Notes: generated from the sequence alone by a model not told the origin. DNA of 57,200 nt from Candidatus Paraprevotella stercoravium (GCA_944320795.1 CALUIU010000021.1:1-57200); one strand, 5' to 3'; numbered from the stretch's first letter, positions 1 to 8,962 are shown. Translations and numbers: made by a program.

Positions 1-22
1 TGGGAGAGTAGGTAGCCGCCAC
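1..22 (+). rRNA. rrf: 5S ribosomal RNA, 3' end only
   Basis: The first bases read GGGAGAGTAGGTAGCCGCC, which is the conserved 3' tail of Bacteroidetes 5S rRNA (the helix I and V side that ends in GCCGCC). Only about 22 bases lie in the window. A factor-independent terminator follows at once, as expected at the end of an rRNA operon. The exact 3' end may differ by a few bases. Confidence 0.8.
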
Positions 23-32
23 TTTTACAGAT

Positions 33-72
33 GAATCCCTTCAGAGAGCAATCTCCGGAGGGATTCTTTTTT
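33..72 (+). terminator. Terminator of the rRNA operon
   Basis: The arms GAATCCCTTC (33-42) and GGAGGGATTC (57-66) pair over ten positions with one G-T wobble. The hairpin is followed by six T residues. It lies directly behind the 5S end. Confidence 0.85.
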
Positions 73-145
73 GTATTAAGAAGGAAAAATGACATCGATT
101 TTAAGGTTTTTCCATATTTTGCATTTTTCCTCATCATAAAGATAT

Positions 146-153
146 TATATTTG
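146..153 (+). promoter_or_regulatory. -7 box of the DUF3575/OmpA/barrel operon
   Basis: TATATTTG fits the Bacteroides -7 consensus TAnnTTTG exactly. A TTTG at 118-121 is about 24 bp upstream, a little farther than the usual 19-21 bp, so the -33 element is uncertain. The predicted transcript start is around 160, giving a short leader before the ATG at 179. Confidence 0.5.
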
Positions 154-178
154 CAGAAATTATAGTGATATATAAAAT

Positions 179-1024
179 ATGAGAATTTTAGGGTTTCTGT
201 TATTAGGGTTTCTGCTATCTGGTATTCCTGTCAAGGCTCAGGAAATATATACGACCAGGAAACAAAAAAAGGCAAAGGAAAAAACAATCGCATTTTCAGA
301 CCGTTGGAGCTTGCGTACCAATACTTTTGATTGGTTGACTACTGTTCCAAACTTGGCGGTAGAGTTTGATGTTTCTGATTCTGTGTATAATCGCTGGTCA
401 TTGGGGGTGGGACTTAAGTTTAATTATATTCCTTTGAATACTGATTTTACATCTAGATTTACTTATAAGACCGCAGATGTCAGACTGGAAGCACGCCGGT
501 ATTTTCGGGCATATCAGATTTTTTCCAATCGTTCTCGAACTCAAAAAAACAGTGCGTGGTGGCGGGCTTATTATGTAGGACCTTACTTGAGTTATTCCAA
601 ATATGCCTTTCAGTTTTTGGGTCCTTCATTTGAAGGAAAAGCCTTGAGCCTGGGTGTAACGGGAGGATATAATATTCCGTTGTATGAAACGCCTAAAGGA
701 CGGGCCATTGATCTGGACTTGGGTTTAAGTGTGGGGGCTCTTTATGTAGACCATGTAAAACAGGATGATAAGACGTGTACACAGATATCCCGTATCTTGC
801 CTTACCCTATGTTGACGGATTTGCGCATCGGACTGGTTTACCGGTGGCGTTCTGTCCGTAAGAAATATGTCGTGCAGAATGAAGAAAAGATATTGAGACG
901 CCACACAGAACGTCTGTTAAAAGAGAAGTTGCGTTTGGAGAAAAAATATCAGGACAGTATTCGGCAAGATTCTGTTTTACGTGCTAAAGAAAGTTTACGA
1001 ATCAAGAAGCAAAAGAAAAAATAA
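179..1024 (+). CDS. DUF3575-type outer-membrane protein (first gene of operon)
   Basis: The 281-residue product starts with a signal peptide (about residues 1-20, ending VKAQ). It carries the DUF3575 pattern: a WSLRTNTFDWLTTVPNLAVE strand near residue 43, then alternating amphipathic strands that suggest a small beta-barrel. The last 60 residues (about 220-281) are very rich in Lys, Arg and Glu and look like a charged helix or coiled coil, which could sit in the periplasm. DUF3575 proteins are common in Bacteroidales, often near OmpA-like or fimbrial genes, and their biochemical role is not known. The stop overlaps the next start (TAATG at 1022-1026), so the two genes are coupled. Outer-membrane location is inferred. 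Confidence 0.8.
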   Translation: MRILGFLLLGFLLSGIPVKAQEIYTTRKQKKAKEKTIAFSDRWSLRTNTFDWLTTVPNLAVEFDVSDSVYNRWSLGVGLKFNYIPLNTDFTSRFTYKTADVRLEARRYFRAYQIFSNRSRTQKNSAWWRAYYVGPYLSYSKYAFQFLGPSFEGKALSLGVTGGYNIPLYETPKGRAIDLDLGLSVGALYVDHVKQDDKTCTQISRILPYPMLTDLRIGLVYRWRSVRKKYVVQNEEKILRRHTERLLKEKLRLEKKYQDSIRQDSVLRAKESLRIKKQKKK

Positions 1025-1572
1025 TGAAAAGAAGAATATTGGGAGTATTGTGCTTGTTCGCGGTTTTTGGTGTTCGGATGCAGGCACAATTGTTATCCGT
1101 TAAAACTAATTTATTGAATTGGGGAGTCTGTGCGCCCAATCTGTCTTTTGAACTGGTTACCGGTGAGCGTCACTCTTTTGTGGTCTCCGGTTCTTATCTT
1201 CCGGGCTTTTACAAGAAGTCTTTTAGCGGCTGGATGCTGATGCCGGAATACCGTTTCTGGCTTAGTGGCCGTCCCTTGGTGCGCACCTATCTGGGTGTGG
1301 CCGCTTTGGGAGGAAACTATCAGGATCAGGAAGGTTTTATCATCAAGGGAAAAGAGCAAAGGGGCAGTTATGCCGGTCTGGCCGCAACGGGAGGTTATTC
1401 TTTTTATCTCGGTAAAAGATGGAATCTGGAATTGTCTGCCGGAGTGGGACTGACCGTGGCGCATCGGAAGGTTTATGAGATGGGGGCCGAGGAACCGGAT
1501 ACATTTGAACCTTTAAAATTAAGTGTGATCCCTGTAAATTTAGGAATAACCTTAGGATATATTATCAAATAA
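1024..1572 (+). CDS. DUF3575-type outer-membrane protein (second gene of operon)
   Basis: This 182-residue protein has a signal peptide ending MQAQ near residue 21. Next comes the same DUF3575 opening as the upstream gene (LLSVKTNLLNWGVCAPNLSF, residues 22-41). Strand-like stretches follow, ending in an aromatic-rich C-terminal strand (LGITLGYIIK). It lacks the charged tail of its neighbour, so the pair looks like a duplication with divergence. The start overlaps the upstream stop by one base and the next gene begins three bases after this stop, so all are surely co-transcribed. Function is unknown; a small barrel in the outer membrane is the likely form. Confidence 0.8.
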   Translation: MKRRILGVLCLFAVFGVRMQAQLLSVKTNLLNWGVCAPNLSFELVTGERHSFVVSGSYLPGFYKKSFSGWMLMPEYRFWLSGRPLVRTYLGVAALGGNYQDQEGFIIKGKEQRGSYAGLAATGGYSFYLGKRWNLELSAGVGLTVAHRKVYEMGAEEPDTFEPLKLSVIPVNLGITLGYIIK

Positions 1573-1575
1573 GCT

Positions 1576-3843
1576 ATGAAAAAGATTTTTATGTTTTTGT
1601 TGCTGGTCATTGGATTGGTCAATACCGTCCAGGCCCAGAACCAGATAACGGTTTCCGGTAAGATTCTGAATGTAGAAGCAAATAAGGAGGGCAAACGCAA
1701 TCTGCCCTTTACGGATGAATTGGTGGAAGTGTTTTCATACGCCAGCAAATCGGATGCGGAAACTTCCCTGAAATTGATGGAAGAACAGGCAAAACAGGGA
1801 CTGACCTATCATGGTTTGAAAGAAATAGATATTGTGGAGGCCGATCCCTATACCGGCTATTATGAGATAAAGGCATATGCCAACGGGTGGCTTCTGGTAA
1901 AAGTGGGTCTCTCGTCGGAATTGCGTGAAGTGAAAAACCAACTGCAGATTAATTTCAATATTCGTGGGGCGGTGGCTTTGGAACAAGTGGTGGTGCAGGC
2001 CACTAACACAACTCCCAATGAGCTTCGGGTGATTCCGGTTGCAACGGCACGTTTTGGAAATGTGCTTCCGCTTACACTGACCCTCCCCATTGGCGAGCAT
2101 TATGGTAAGACCAATGCCCGTTTCGTTTACCAACCGTTTGTGGTGGACTGTACGACGGATTCCATCGAGGCATTCGGGCGCCCTTACGTATTGGAGGGAA
2201 ATGAATATCATCATACTCAGGACCGGAGAATGGGATATGATCTGTCCAGAGATACTTTGCAGATCTTTGTAGATCCTGCCAAAAAGTTAAGTAAGGACGC
2301 TTTTGTCCTGAATTATGCCGATACGATAAAATTAAAACACACGGACCGCAATTATGCAGTATTCGGTTCCTTTGCTTTCATGGATTACAATAACATCTAT
2401 TATTCCAAGACTGCTATGGTGAATACCTGCCGGAATATCCTGTTGATGGATTTCATGGAGATGCCCCGGTTCAAACCCTATTATCTGAATTTTGAAGATT
2501 ATAAAAAGATAGCCGAGCGTAAGGAACGTCCGGTGCCCGGAGAGATACAGATTAATTTTCTGATCAATAAGGCAGAACCCGATATGACGGATTCTTCCAC
2601 AGTCTATCAGTTGGACAATCTGGTCCGTCTGTTGAGTGATATTTCTTCCGGGGCGGTTCTGAAATCACTTTCTATTGAGGGTGTGGCTTCTCCCGATGGA
2701 AGTTATGATTCGAACCTGAAACTGGCACAAAGACGAACGGACTTTTTGCAGAGCTTCATTGCCCAGCGCCTGAATGTGCGTGGATATGAGCGGAAATCCG
2801 GTGCCCGTGTTACTTCCTGGAAGGAATTGGCCGATACGGTGATGGCTTATGATACAATTCTGGCCCAGCGCCTGAATCAGGTTTTGAAGGAAGACAGAAA
2901 TCATAACGCCAATTCTGTAGCCGTAAAGAAAAGCGGATTGATGGAAGAACTGGCACCTTATCTGGAAAAAATGAGAAAGGTGACCTATACTTGTGTGTAT
3001 GTTGTAAACCGTCCGCTTTCTCCTACGGAGATTCTTTTGAAATATCAGGCAAACGCGCATGATACTTTCTTGCCTTATGAATACTGGAATCTCTTCCAGA
3101 TGGTGAAGGATACGGCGCGTCTGGAGGATCTTTACAAACGGGGTGCCGCAACTGCCAAAGCCTATGAGAACGGACGTGCGTGGGTGTTGCCGGAATGTCT
3201 GCTGGCAGCTTCCTATATCAATCGGGATACTTTTGACGTAGATTTGCTGGCTCCATTGGTTGACCGTACACCGATATCAGTATCAGACAAGCGCCCGAAA
3301 CTGAATTACGTAAAGAGAGACTTTAACGGATATGAGACTCTGGTCAATCCGGAAGCTGTTGTTGCCAATTATCTGATCATGTGTATGAAGGCCCGCGATT
3401 ATGAGTCGGCCAGCGTGGCAGCCCAGATTCTGGCAGAGGCACATAACGATAAATATGCGGATCTGATCGCTTTTGCGCTTTGCATGCGCGGCTCTTTTTA
3501 TAACCGTCCGGACGTGTTCAAACGTGTAGCGGCAACTTCGCCGGTCAATGACGTGATTCTGAATCTGATGATGGGAACCAACCGGAACAATGCCTATGCG
3601 CAGAACGCTTTGGAGAAGGTTTCTGACAAGAATCCGCTTTACTGGTATTTGAAGGCGGTGTTGGCCGACCGTCAGGATCAGGGACAGAGTATGTCCTTTG
3701 ACCTGCCGGAGGCGGTGAAATGTCTGGTAACCTGTTTCCGTATGGATGAGAAATTCCTGAATATTGCCTTGCGTGACGGCAGTTTGAAGGAGGCAACAGT
3801 AGATGAAGCGATCGCAGAATATGAAACACAAAAACAACAATAA
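1576..3843 (+). CDS. OmpA-like envelope protein, 755 residues
   Basis: There is a signal peptide (residues 1-20, ending VQAQ). The first 300 residues are mostly beta-rich and I do not recognise a named family. At about 320-480 is an OmpA-like peptidoglycan-binding region: INFLINKAEPD, then IEGVASPDGSYDSNLKLAQR (from residue 367). That is the usual EGxASPxG...NxxLAxxRA motif, here with an insertion before the last strand (VTYTCVYVVNRPLS). The C-terminal 270 residues look helical and may be repeat-like. In this family the OmpA domain binds peptidoglycan on the periplasmic side. Its place between two DUF3575 proteins and a multi-barrel protein suggests an outer-membrane assembly tied to the cell wall. 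The last 40 bases overlap an upstream extension of the next reading frame, but that gene most likely starts after this stop. Confidence 0.75.
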   Translation: MKKIFMFLLLVIGLVNTVQAQNQITVSGKILNVEANKEGKRNLPFTDELVEVFSYASKSDAETSLKLMEEQAKQGLTYHGLKEIDIVEADPYTGYYEIKAYANGWLLVKVGLSSELREVKNQLQINFNIRGAVALEQVVVQATNTTPNELRVIPVATARFGNVLPLTLTLPIGEHYGKTNARFVYQPFVVDCTTDSIEAFGRPYVLEGNEYHHTQDRRMGYDLSRDTLQIFVDPAKKLSKDAFVLNYADTIKLKHTDRNYAVFGSFAFMDYNNIYYSKTAMVNTCRNILLMDFMEMPRFKPYYLNFEDYKKIAERKERPVPGEIQINFLINKAEPDMTDSSTVYQLDNLVRLLSDISSGAVLKSLSIEGVASPDGSYDSNLKLAQRRTDFLQSFIAQRLNVRGYERKSGARVTSWKELADTVMAYDTILAQRLNQVLKEDRNHNANSVAVKKSGLMEELAPYLEKMRKVTYTCVYVVNRPLSPTEILLKYQANAHDTFLPYEYWNLFQMVKDTARLEDLYKRGAATAKAYENGRAWVLPECLLAASYINRDTFDVDLLAPLVDRTPISVSDKRPKLNYVKRDFNGYETLVNPEAVVANYLIMCMKARDYESASVAAQILAEAHNDKYADLIAFALCMRGSFYNRPDVFKRVAATSPVNDVILNLMMGTNRNNAYAQNALEKVSDKNPLYWYLKAVLADRQDQGQSMSFDLPEAVKCLVTCFRMDEKFLNIALRDGSLKEATVDEAIAEYETQKQQ

Positions 3844-3862
3844 AGAAGGAGCTGGCTTAAAT

Positions 3863-6781
3863 ATGATCAAGAAAAGTATAATTGCAGGCATGCTGCTTGC
3901 CGGCTGCCTTCAGGAAATGGCGGCACAGAATTCCGGACAGCTCGCTGACCGTCCGGATTATGGAAATGTATTGGATTACATCCGTGTAAAACGGTATCGA
4001 CCGGCGGATTCCGCTTTTGTGGATACATCGTTTGTGAACAATATTTATTTTTCTGTGTATGGAGCATTGGAGACTCCAAGAGTGAAAAGCTTGTCGTCAT
4101 ATCACAATATTTCTCCGGGCGGTGGATTCAGTATCGGAAAACAGTTCGACAAGTTTAACAGCCTGCGTCTTTCTCTGGCTTATTTTAGAGGAATTTCTCA
4201 AGCTGGACCGGGTATGATGGTCAACAGCCGGTTGGACGCAAAAGCGGACTATCTGTTTGATATCACTTCCTATCTGATGGGGTATCATCCCGGAAGATTG
4301 GGAAGCGTGCATACGGTAGCCGGTTTGGGACTGACGTATATTCCAAATGGCGTGCATCGTTATATGCCTCATTTTCAAACGGGGTTACATCTGCGTTATC
4401 GTGCAGGCGAACGCTTGTCTTTGTATGCCGAGCCCACCATGATGCTTTATCCTTCTGCGGATAACAAAACGTCCTTAAGAAACAGTATGTTGGCCTGGTC
4501 CCCTCGTTTGGAAATCGGAGCTCTCTATAATTTTACCGCTCATCCTTTGTTTAAGCAGGGATACAAAAATCAGAACTGGATGGATCAGGTTTTTATCCAG
4601 GGAGGTATAGGAGCCGGGCTTCAGGCATCGTTTCTCAAAGGAAACGGCTCTCCTGCGAAAGGGGGAACAGCTTTTGTCAATCTGGGCAAATGGTATGGCA
4701 TACTTGGAGGAAGATTAGGTTTGTTTACGCAAGCCTGGCATAACGATGAGAACAAATATGACCGTGTTTACGGTTATCTGGGAGGTCGGGCAGATCTTAT
4801 GCTGAATCTGAACCGTTTGTTTAATCCGTTGAACTTTCAGCCGCGTGTAGAGGTGAATGGTTTTCTGGGATGGGAAATGGGAGCGGTTGGTTATCGTTCC
4901 AATCCGGCCTACAAGGATCGTATCAACTGGTTTCAGGGACCGACTGTCGGAGGAAATCTGGTTTATTATCCGAAGCCTCAGGTCGGTTTGCTTCTGGAAG
5001 CACGCTATCACCGTCCTCAATTTGATCGCACATTAAACAATGGTGCGGAACAGCGGATCACGCAAAACAATATATCTGTAGCTCTTGGTCTGGAAATCAG
5101 ACGACGGGAAACGGACTTCCGTGCATTAAAGGAACAATATGGAAAAGATTTCCGTCCTTATTGGTTTACAGAACTTTCCGGTGGAGTTACTGAAGGTCTG
5201 CAGGCCTTTACTCCGTCTGTTATCTCCAATAACATTGGTGCAAGCGGACAATGGACTTTCGGACGTCAGTTCACACCACAGTCGGCATTGCGTTTTTCTT
5301 TAGGAACCAGCAAACTCAAGTCAAACAACGGTACGACTGCAGCTTATCCGGTTTTTGTGGGCTTGGACTATCAACTGGATCTGTTGAATACCTTGATGGG
5401 ATATAATCCTGAAAGAAAGATGGACTTCAGCTTGCTTTTGGGTGCCAATTATCTGCATAACGCCATGTATGAAGCGGATGCGATTGGCGGGCATCTGGCT
5501 TTGCAGACAGGTGTGAAGCTGGGGCGGCACGTAGACCTTGTTTTGGAACCCGGTATGAAAATCTATCGGGACGATGTGTTTGCCGGAGCCAAGCAAATCC
5601 GTAATCTGAGAGCCATAGCTGATGCGCATTTAGGTTTGCGTTACCGTTTTGAGGAATTCAACGGAACTTTCGGTGAGTCTGCGCGTAAGGACTTCGCCGA
5701 TGGACTCTTTGTCCGTGCAGCCGCAGGCATGAACAAGATTTCTGCTCCTGTTTCTGTCCGGCCGGGAGCCACAGCCTCGCTGTCTTTGGGTAAATGGTTT
5801 AATTTCCTCGGACTACGCCTGACCGGATTTGGTACCTATACCTTCGACGGGCGTGAGTATCCGAAACAGGCAGATCCACAGAAAGAACATACACAGTATG
5901 TAGGAGCACGTCTGGAAGGAATGCTGGCGCTGGCTGACTTCTGGAAAACGGAAGAGGTGGCTCCGGTTGATGTGAACCTGATTGGTGGTTGGGTTACCGG
6001 AGTGGTTCGTAACAACAGCTCTTATAATCTGAAGAATATTACAGGAATGAACGGTTACGCATTCAGTACACAAGTGAAGTGGAACATTAATCCGCATTGG
6101 GGGATTTTTGTCGAGCCAAGATTCCAGCAGCTGTTCTATCATTATGACAAACAGTTTACCGAACAGTCACATGCTGTACATACCGTGCGTTACAAGAATA
6201 ACATGTTTGAACTGGAAGCCGGAGTAGAATTCCAGAACCGCGGAATGGACAACTACCGCCAAACCCGAGAACATTTCATCCCGGAAAATTTTGTGCAGGG
6301 TGAGTATTCTGTATCTCTTCCTTTCAAGTTACAGAACAGAGCCGGTTTGGACCATCGCTTTGGGGTGGGAGTCGGACGTCGGTTTACTCCGCTTTCCGGT
6401 GCCCGTCTGGTTCTGGATTACGGACAGTATGATGCAGGAGTCAAGACTCCGGTGACAACGCTTTCGGCAGACTATCTTTTCTCGCTGAAAAACTGGTTCT
6501 GCGGGTATAGTCCTGAGAGCAAATGGCAACTGGAGGCGATTGCCGGTTTGACCTATTCTTTCTCGAAAGATGCTCTGAACGGAGACTACAAGCCGGTAAC
6601 CGGAGTTCCCGGTATCAAACTGGCAGTACGGGCTGGATACCGTTTTCTGCCTCAATGGGGCTTGTATGTAGAGCCGCAGAATCTGTTCCGTTTCGGCAGG
6701 CTGAATGAAAACTTCTGGATGTATCAGAATCGTTTCTCTGAAACACTGGGACTCAATATTGGGGTGGAGTACAAGTTTTAG
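3863..6781 (+). CDS. Outer-membrane protein of five tandem barrel-like modules
   Basis: I choose the ATG at 3863, twenty codons inside the longest frame, because it begins a good signal sequence (MIKKSIIAGMLLAGCLQEMA) and follows an AAGAAGGA stretch. The product is 972 residues. It is made of five successive modules of roughly 190 residues. Each opens with a G-rich strand and a GRxF or GKWF element (SIGKQFDKF, NLGKWYGIL, TFGRQFTPQ, SLGKWFNFL, GVGRRFTPL). Each closes with an EP or EA strand (LYAEP, LLEAR, VLEPG, FVEPR, YVEPQ) plus a terminal strand of the type IGALYNF, LGLRYRF or IGVEYKF. Modules 1, 3 and 5 share a DYLFxL...MGYNP-like element. This is the pattern of small Bacteroidetes outer-membrane barrels repeated in tandem. 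The signal peptide could be cut at LAGC (lipoprotein) or after AAQ. It ends the operon before a terminator at 6792. Confidence 0.75.
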   Translation: MIKKSIIAGMLLAGCLQEMAAQNSGQLADRPDYGNVLDYIRVKRYRPADSAFVDTSFVNNIYFSVYGALETPRVKSLSSYHNISPGGGFSIGKQFDKFNSLRLSLAYFRGISQAGPGMMVNSRLDAKADYLFDITSYLMGYHPGRLGSVHTVAGLGLTYIPNGVHRYMPHFQTGLHLRYRAGERLSLYAEPTMMLYPSADNKTSLRNSMLAWSPRLEIGALYNFTAHPLFKQGYKNQNWMDQVFIQGGIGAGLQASFLKGNGSPAKGGTAFVNLGKWYGILGGRLGLFTQAWHNDENKYDRVYGYLGGRADLMLNLNRLFNPLNFQPRVEVNGFLGWEMGAVGYRSNPAYKDRINWFQGPTVGGNLVYYPKPQVGLLLEARYHRPQFDRTLNNGAEQRITQNNISVALGLEIRRRETDFRALKEQYGKDFRPYWFTELSGGVTEGLQAFTPSVISNNIGASGQWTFGRQFTPQSALRFSLGTSKLKSNNGTTAAYPVFVGLDYQLDLLNTLMGYNPERKMDFSLLLGANYLHNAMYEADAIGGHLALQTGVKLGRHVDLVLEPGMKIYRDDVFAGAKQIRNLRAIADAHLGLRYRFEEFNGTFGESARKDFADGLFVRAAAGMNKISAPVSVRPGATASLSLGKWFNFLGLRLTGFGTYTFDGREYPKQADPQKEHTQYVGARLEGMLALADFWKTEEVAPVDVNLIGGWVTGVVRNNSSYNLKNITGMNGYAFSTQVKWNINPHWGIFVEPRFQQLFYHYDKQFTEQSHAVHTVRYKNNMFELEAGVEFQNRGMDNYRQTREHFIPENFVQGEYSVSLPFKLQNRAGLDHRFGVGVGRRFTPLSGARLVLDYGQYDAGVKTPVTTLSADYLFSLKNWFCGYSPESKWQLEAIAGLTYSFSKDALNGDYKPVTGVPGIKLAVRAGYRFLPQWGLYVEPQNLFRFGRLNENFWMYQNRFSETLGLNIGVEYKF

Positions 6782-6791
6782 ATCATGATAG

Positions 6792-6822
6792 AGGCCATGT
6801 CTGCGGAAGGCATGGCCTTTTT
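6792..6822 (+). terminator. Terminator after the barrel operon
   Basis: AGGCCATG (6792-6799) pairs with CATGGCCT (6811-6818) and is followed by a T-rich run. Confidence 0.85.
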
Positions 6823-6896
6823 ATATATGTTTTTCTACATTCAGCGTTTTTGCAGATACAATAAAAAGGATGTTTATCCGTTAGAAAAAATAAAAA

Positions 6897-8072
6897 ATGT
6901 ATTGGATTAATCAAATCTCAAGAACTAAAATACTGCTGATATTGCTGGCTATTGCCATCTCGTCGGTTTTTCTGATCTCTTCACAAGCATTGGTGCGCGA
7001 TCTTTCCGAGCAGGAGCGAACCAATATGTCTATTTGGGCCGAGGCTATGCGCACCCTGAACCATGCCGACGAGAATACCGATCTGTCTTTGGTACTGAAA
7101 GTGATCAACAGTAATTCTTCCATTCCGGTGATTGTGCTGGATGCTTATGGAAATGTGCAGACAAGCCGGAATCTGACCTTAAAATCCTCTACTGAGTCAG
7201 ACAGCATTACAGAAATAAAGGTGTTGGCTGAGAATATGAAGCAACAAGGTCATCTTATACGGATCAATCTGGATATAGACAAAACTGAAGGTCGTGATAA
7301 TTTTATAGAGATCTGTTATGACGACTCGATTCTATTGAAACGTCTGGCAGCTTATCCTTATGTACAACTGGCGGTAGTCTGTGTCTTTTTTGTGGTTGTG
7401 CTGCTGGCTCTGCTAAGTTCCAAGAAGGCGGAACAAAATAAAGTATGGGTCGGTCTTTCGAAAGAAACGGCCCACCAGCTGGGGACTCCTATCTCTTCAC
7501 TGATGGCGTGGGTTCAGATTCTGAAGGAAAACTATCCTCAGGACGATCTGATACCCGAAATGGATAAAGACGTGAAGCGTCTGGAGATGATTGCCGAACG
7601 CTTTTCCAAGGTGGGATCGGTACCCGAATTGAAAGAAGAGGATCTGACACAAATAGTCCGTAATGTAGAAGATTATATGAGTATACGCATCTCTTCAAAG
7701 ATTGTGATGCGTACGGAAATGCCTTCCGGTCCTTGTCCGGTAGCCTTGTGTGCTCCGCTTTTTGAGTGGGTGGTGGAAAATCTCTGCAAGAATGCGGTAG
7801 ATGCCATAGAGCGCGAAGGAGAAATACGGATATTGGTGACTGATGTCGAGGGAGGATATTATATTGATGTGTCGGACACCGGAAAGGGAATCCCCAAAAA
7901 GGACTTTAAGGCGGTGTTCCGGCCTGGATTCACTACGAAAAAAAGAGGATGGGGGCTTGGACTGTCATTGGCGAAACGCATTGTTGAGGAATATCATAAG
8001 GGTAAGATTTATGTAAGAAAATCTGAGATAGGACAGGGTACAACATTCCGGATTGAGTTGAAAAAGTATTAA
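6897..8072 (+). CDS. Membrane-bound sensor histidine kinase
   Basis: The 391-residue protein has two transmembrane helices (about 11-30 and 155-174) enclosing a periplasmic sensor segment of about 125 residues. There is no clear HAMP or PAS domain. The H box is KETAHQLGTPISSLMAW with the phospho-accepting His at residue 193. The N box is ENLCKNAVDAIE and the G boxes are DTGKGIP and GWGLGLSLAKRIV, so the ATPase core is intact. No response regulator lies beside it in this window, so its partner is unknown (orphan kinase). It sits just upstream of the yceD-rpmF-fabH operon but is separated from it by a strong promoter at 8096-8127. The ATG at 6897 gives a short charged N-terminus before the first helix. 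Confidence 0.9.
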   Translation: MYWINQISRTKILLILLAIAISSVFLISSQALVRDLSEQERTNMSIWAEAMRTLNHADENTDLSLVLKVINSNSSIPVIVLDAYGNVQTSRNLTLKSSTESDSITEIKVLAENMKQQGHLIRINLDIDKTEGRDNFIEICYDDSILLKRLAAYPYVQLAVVCVFFVVVLLALLSSKKAEQNKVWVGLSKETAHQLGTPISSLMAWVQILKENYPQDDLIPEMDKDVKRLEMIAERFSKVGSVPELKEEDLTQIVRNVEDYMSIRISSKIVMRTEMPSGPCPVALCAPLFEWVVENLCKNAVDAIEREGEIRILVTDVEGGYYIDVSDTGKGIPKKDFKAVFRPGFTTKKRGWGLGLSLAKRIVEEYHKGKIYVRKSEIGQGTTFRIELKKY

Positions 8073-8095
8073 AAAAATTTTTTTTGATTCATTTC

Positions 8096-8127
8096 TTTGT
8101 CTTTATCCTTCATTTTTTATAAATTTG
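8096..8127 (+). promoter_or_regulatory. Promoter of the yceD-rpmF-fabH-era-der operon
   Basis: The -33 element TTTG (8096-8099), a 20-bp spacer and the -7 element TAAATTTG (8120-8127) match the Bacteroides consensus exactly. The expected transcript start is near 8133-8136. That coincides with the ATG at 8136, so the first gene may be translated from a leaderless message. Confidence 0.8.
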
Positions 8128-8135
8128 CAACCCAA

Positions 8136-8690
8136 ATGAGTACATTAAACAGCTATAGGATTGATTTGAAGAATATGAAATCAGAAAAACAAGACTTCTG
8201 GTTTCATCTTGATGATGTCTTTTTTCAGACTGTTGACGGACCCGAAATAAAAAGCGGTGATTTGAAAGCACATCTGCTCGTCCGCAAAACGAGTGGAGCC
8301 TTTGAATTCCATATTGATGTGGAGGGTTCGATACAGATACAGTGTGACCGCTGCCTGGATATGATGAACTTGCCGGTTCAGACCGAAACCTTGATTAAGG
8401 TCCGTCTGGGCGAAGAATACGATGATGACGGCGAATGGATCACCATTCCTGAAGAAGACGATGTGTTCGATGTTTCCTGGTTGCTTTATGAAATCATTGC
8501 CTTGGAGATACCCCTTCAGCATGTGCACGAACCTGGAGCATGTAATGAGTCCATGATTAGCGCATTAGAGACTCACTGTGCAACGCTTGGGGACCCCGAA
8601 GGAGACGATTCACAAGCCGAAGAAAACGATGCGGACCGACCGATTGATCCTAGGTGGAATGAATTGAGAAAAATATTAGATAATAATTAA
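8136..8690 (+). CDS. yceD: YceD/DUF177 family protein
   Basis: DUF177 proteins lie next to rpmF in many bacteria. They have been linked to ribosome assembly or 23S rRNA handling, but the exact role is not settled. The product has the typical start NSYRIDLKNM, a CDRCLD motif (one half of the family's Cys pair) near residue 75, and an acidic C-terminal half. A longer frame begins at 8097, but that start overlaps the -33/-7 promoter. ATG 8136 keeps the conserved N-terminus and gives 184 residues. A third candidate, ATG 8175, would remove conserved residues. rpmF follows after 13 bases. Confidence 0.88.
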   Translation: MSTLNSYRIDLKNMKSEKQDFWFHLDDVFFQTVDGPEIKSGDLKAHLLVRKTSGAFEFHIDVEGSIQIQCDRCLDMMNLPVQTETLIKVRLGEEYDDDGEWITIPEEDDVFDVSWLLYEIIALEIPLQHVHEPGACNESMISALETHCATLGDPEGDDSQAEENDADRPIDPRWNELRKILDNN

Positions 8691-8703
8691 AGATTAAGTA
8701 AAA

Positions 8704-8889
8704 ATGGCACATCCTAAAAGAAGACAATCAAAAACGAGAACTCTTAAAAGAAGAACTCATGATAAGGCAGTAGCTCCTACTTTGGCCGTATGTCCAAATT
8801 GTGGTGAGTATTACATCTATCATACAGTATGCTCTGCCTGTGGTTATTACAGAGGCAAGTTAGCTGTTGAAAAAGAAGCAACTGTCTAA
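8704..8889 (+). CDS. rpmF: Ribosomal protein bL32
   Basis: This 61-residue basic protein begins MAHPKRRQSKTRTLKRRTH and contains a four-cysteine zinc ribbon (CPNCGEYY...CSACGYY, residues 30-48). Length and motif are those of bL32 of the large ribosomal subunit. The Cys-containing form depends on zinc; no Cys-free paralogue is visible in this window. It is co-transcribed with yceD upstream. A hairpin in the 73-base gap to fabH may cut down read-through into the lipid gene. Confidence 0.97.
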   Translation: MAHPKRRQSKTRTLKRRTHDKAVAPTLAVCPNCGEYYIYHTVCSACGYYRGKLAVEKEATV

Positions 8890-8914
8890 TTAGCGAATAG
8901 AAGAGTAATAGCCA

Positions 8915-8948
8915 GAGAGTCAGCAGACTCTCCTGCTACTTTTTTTTA
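8915..8948 (+). terminator. Hairpin between rpmF and fabH (terminator or attenuator)
   Basis: GAGAGTC (8915-8921) pairs with GACTCTC (8926-8932) around a four-base loop. Seven T residues follow after a short gap (8941-8947). It lies within the operon, so partial termination is more likely than a full stop. Confidence 0.6.
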
Positions 8949-8962
8949 GAAACTTCTGTGAA

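Noticed and set aside
1111-1464. Long open frames antisense to the DUF3575 and OmpA genes
   Set aside because: They are shadows of clear genes: no signal peptide, no family motif and skewed residue content (rich in His, Arg and Gln).
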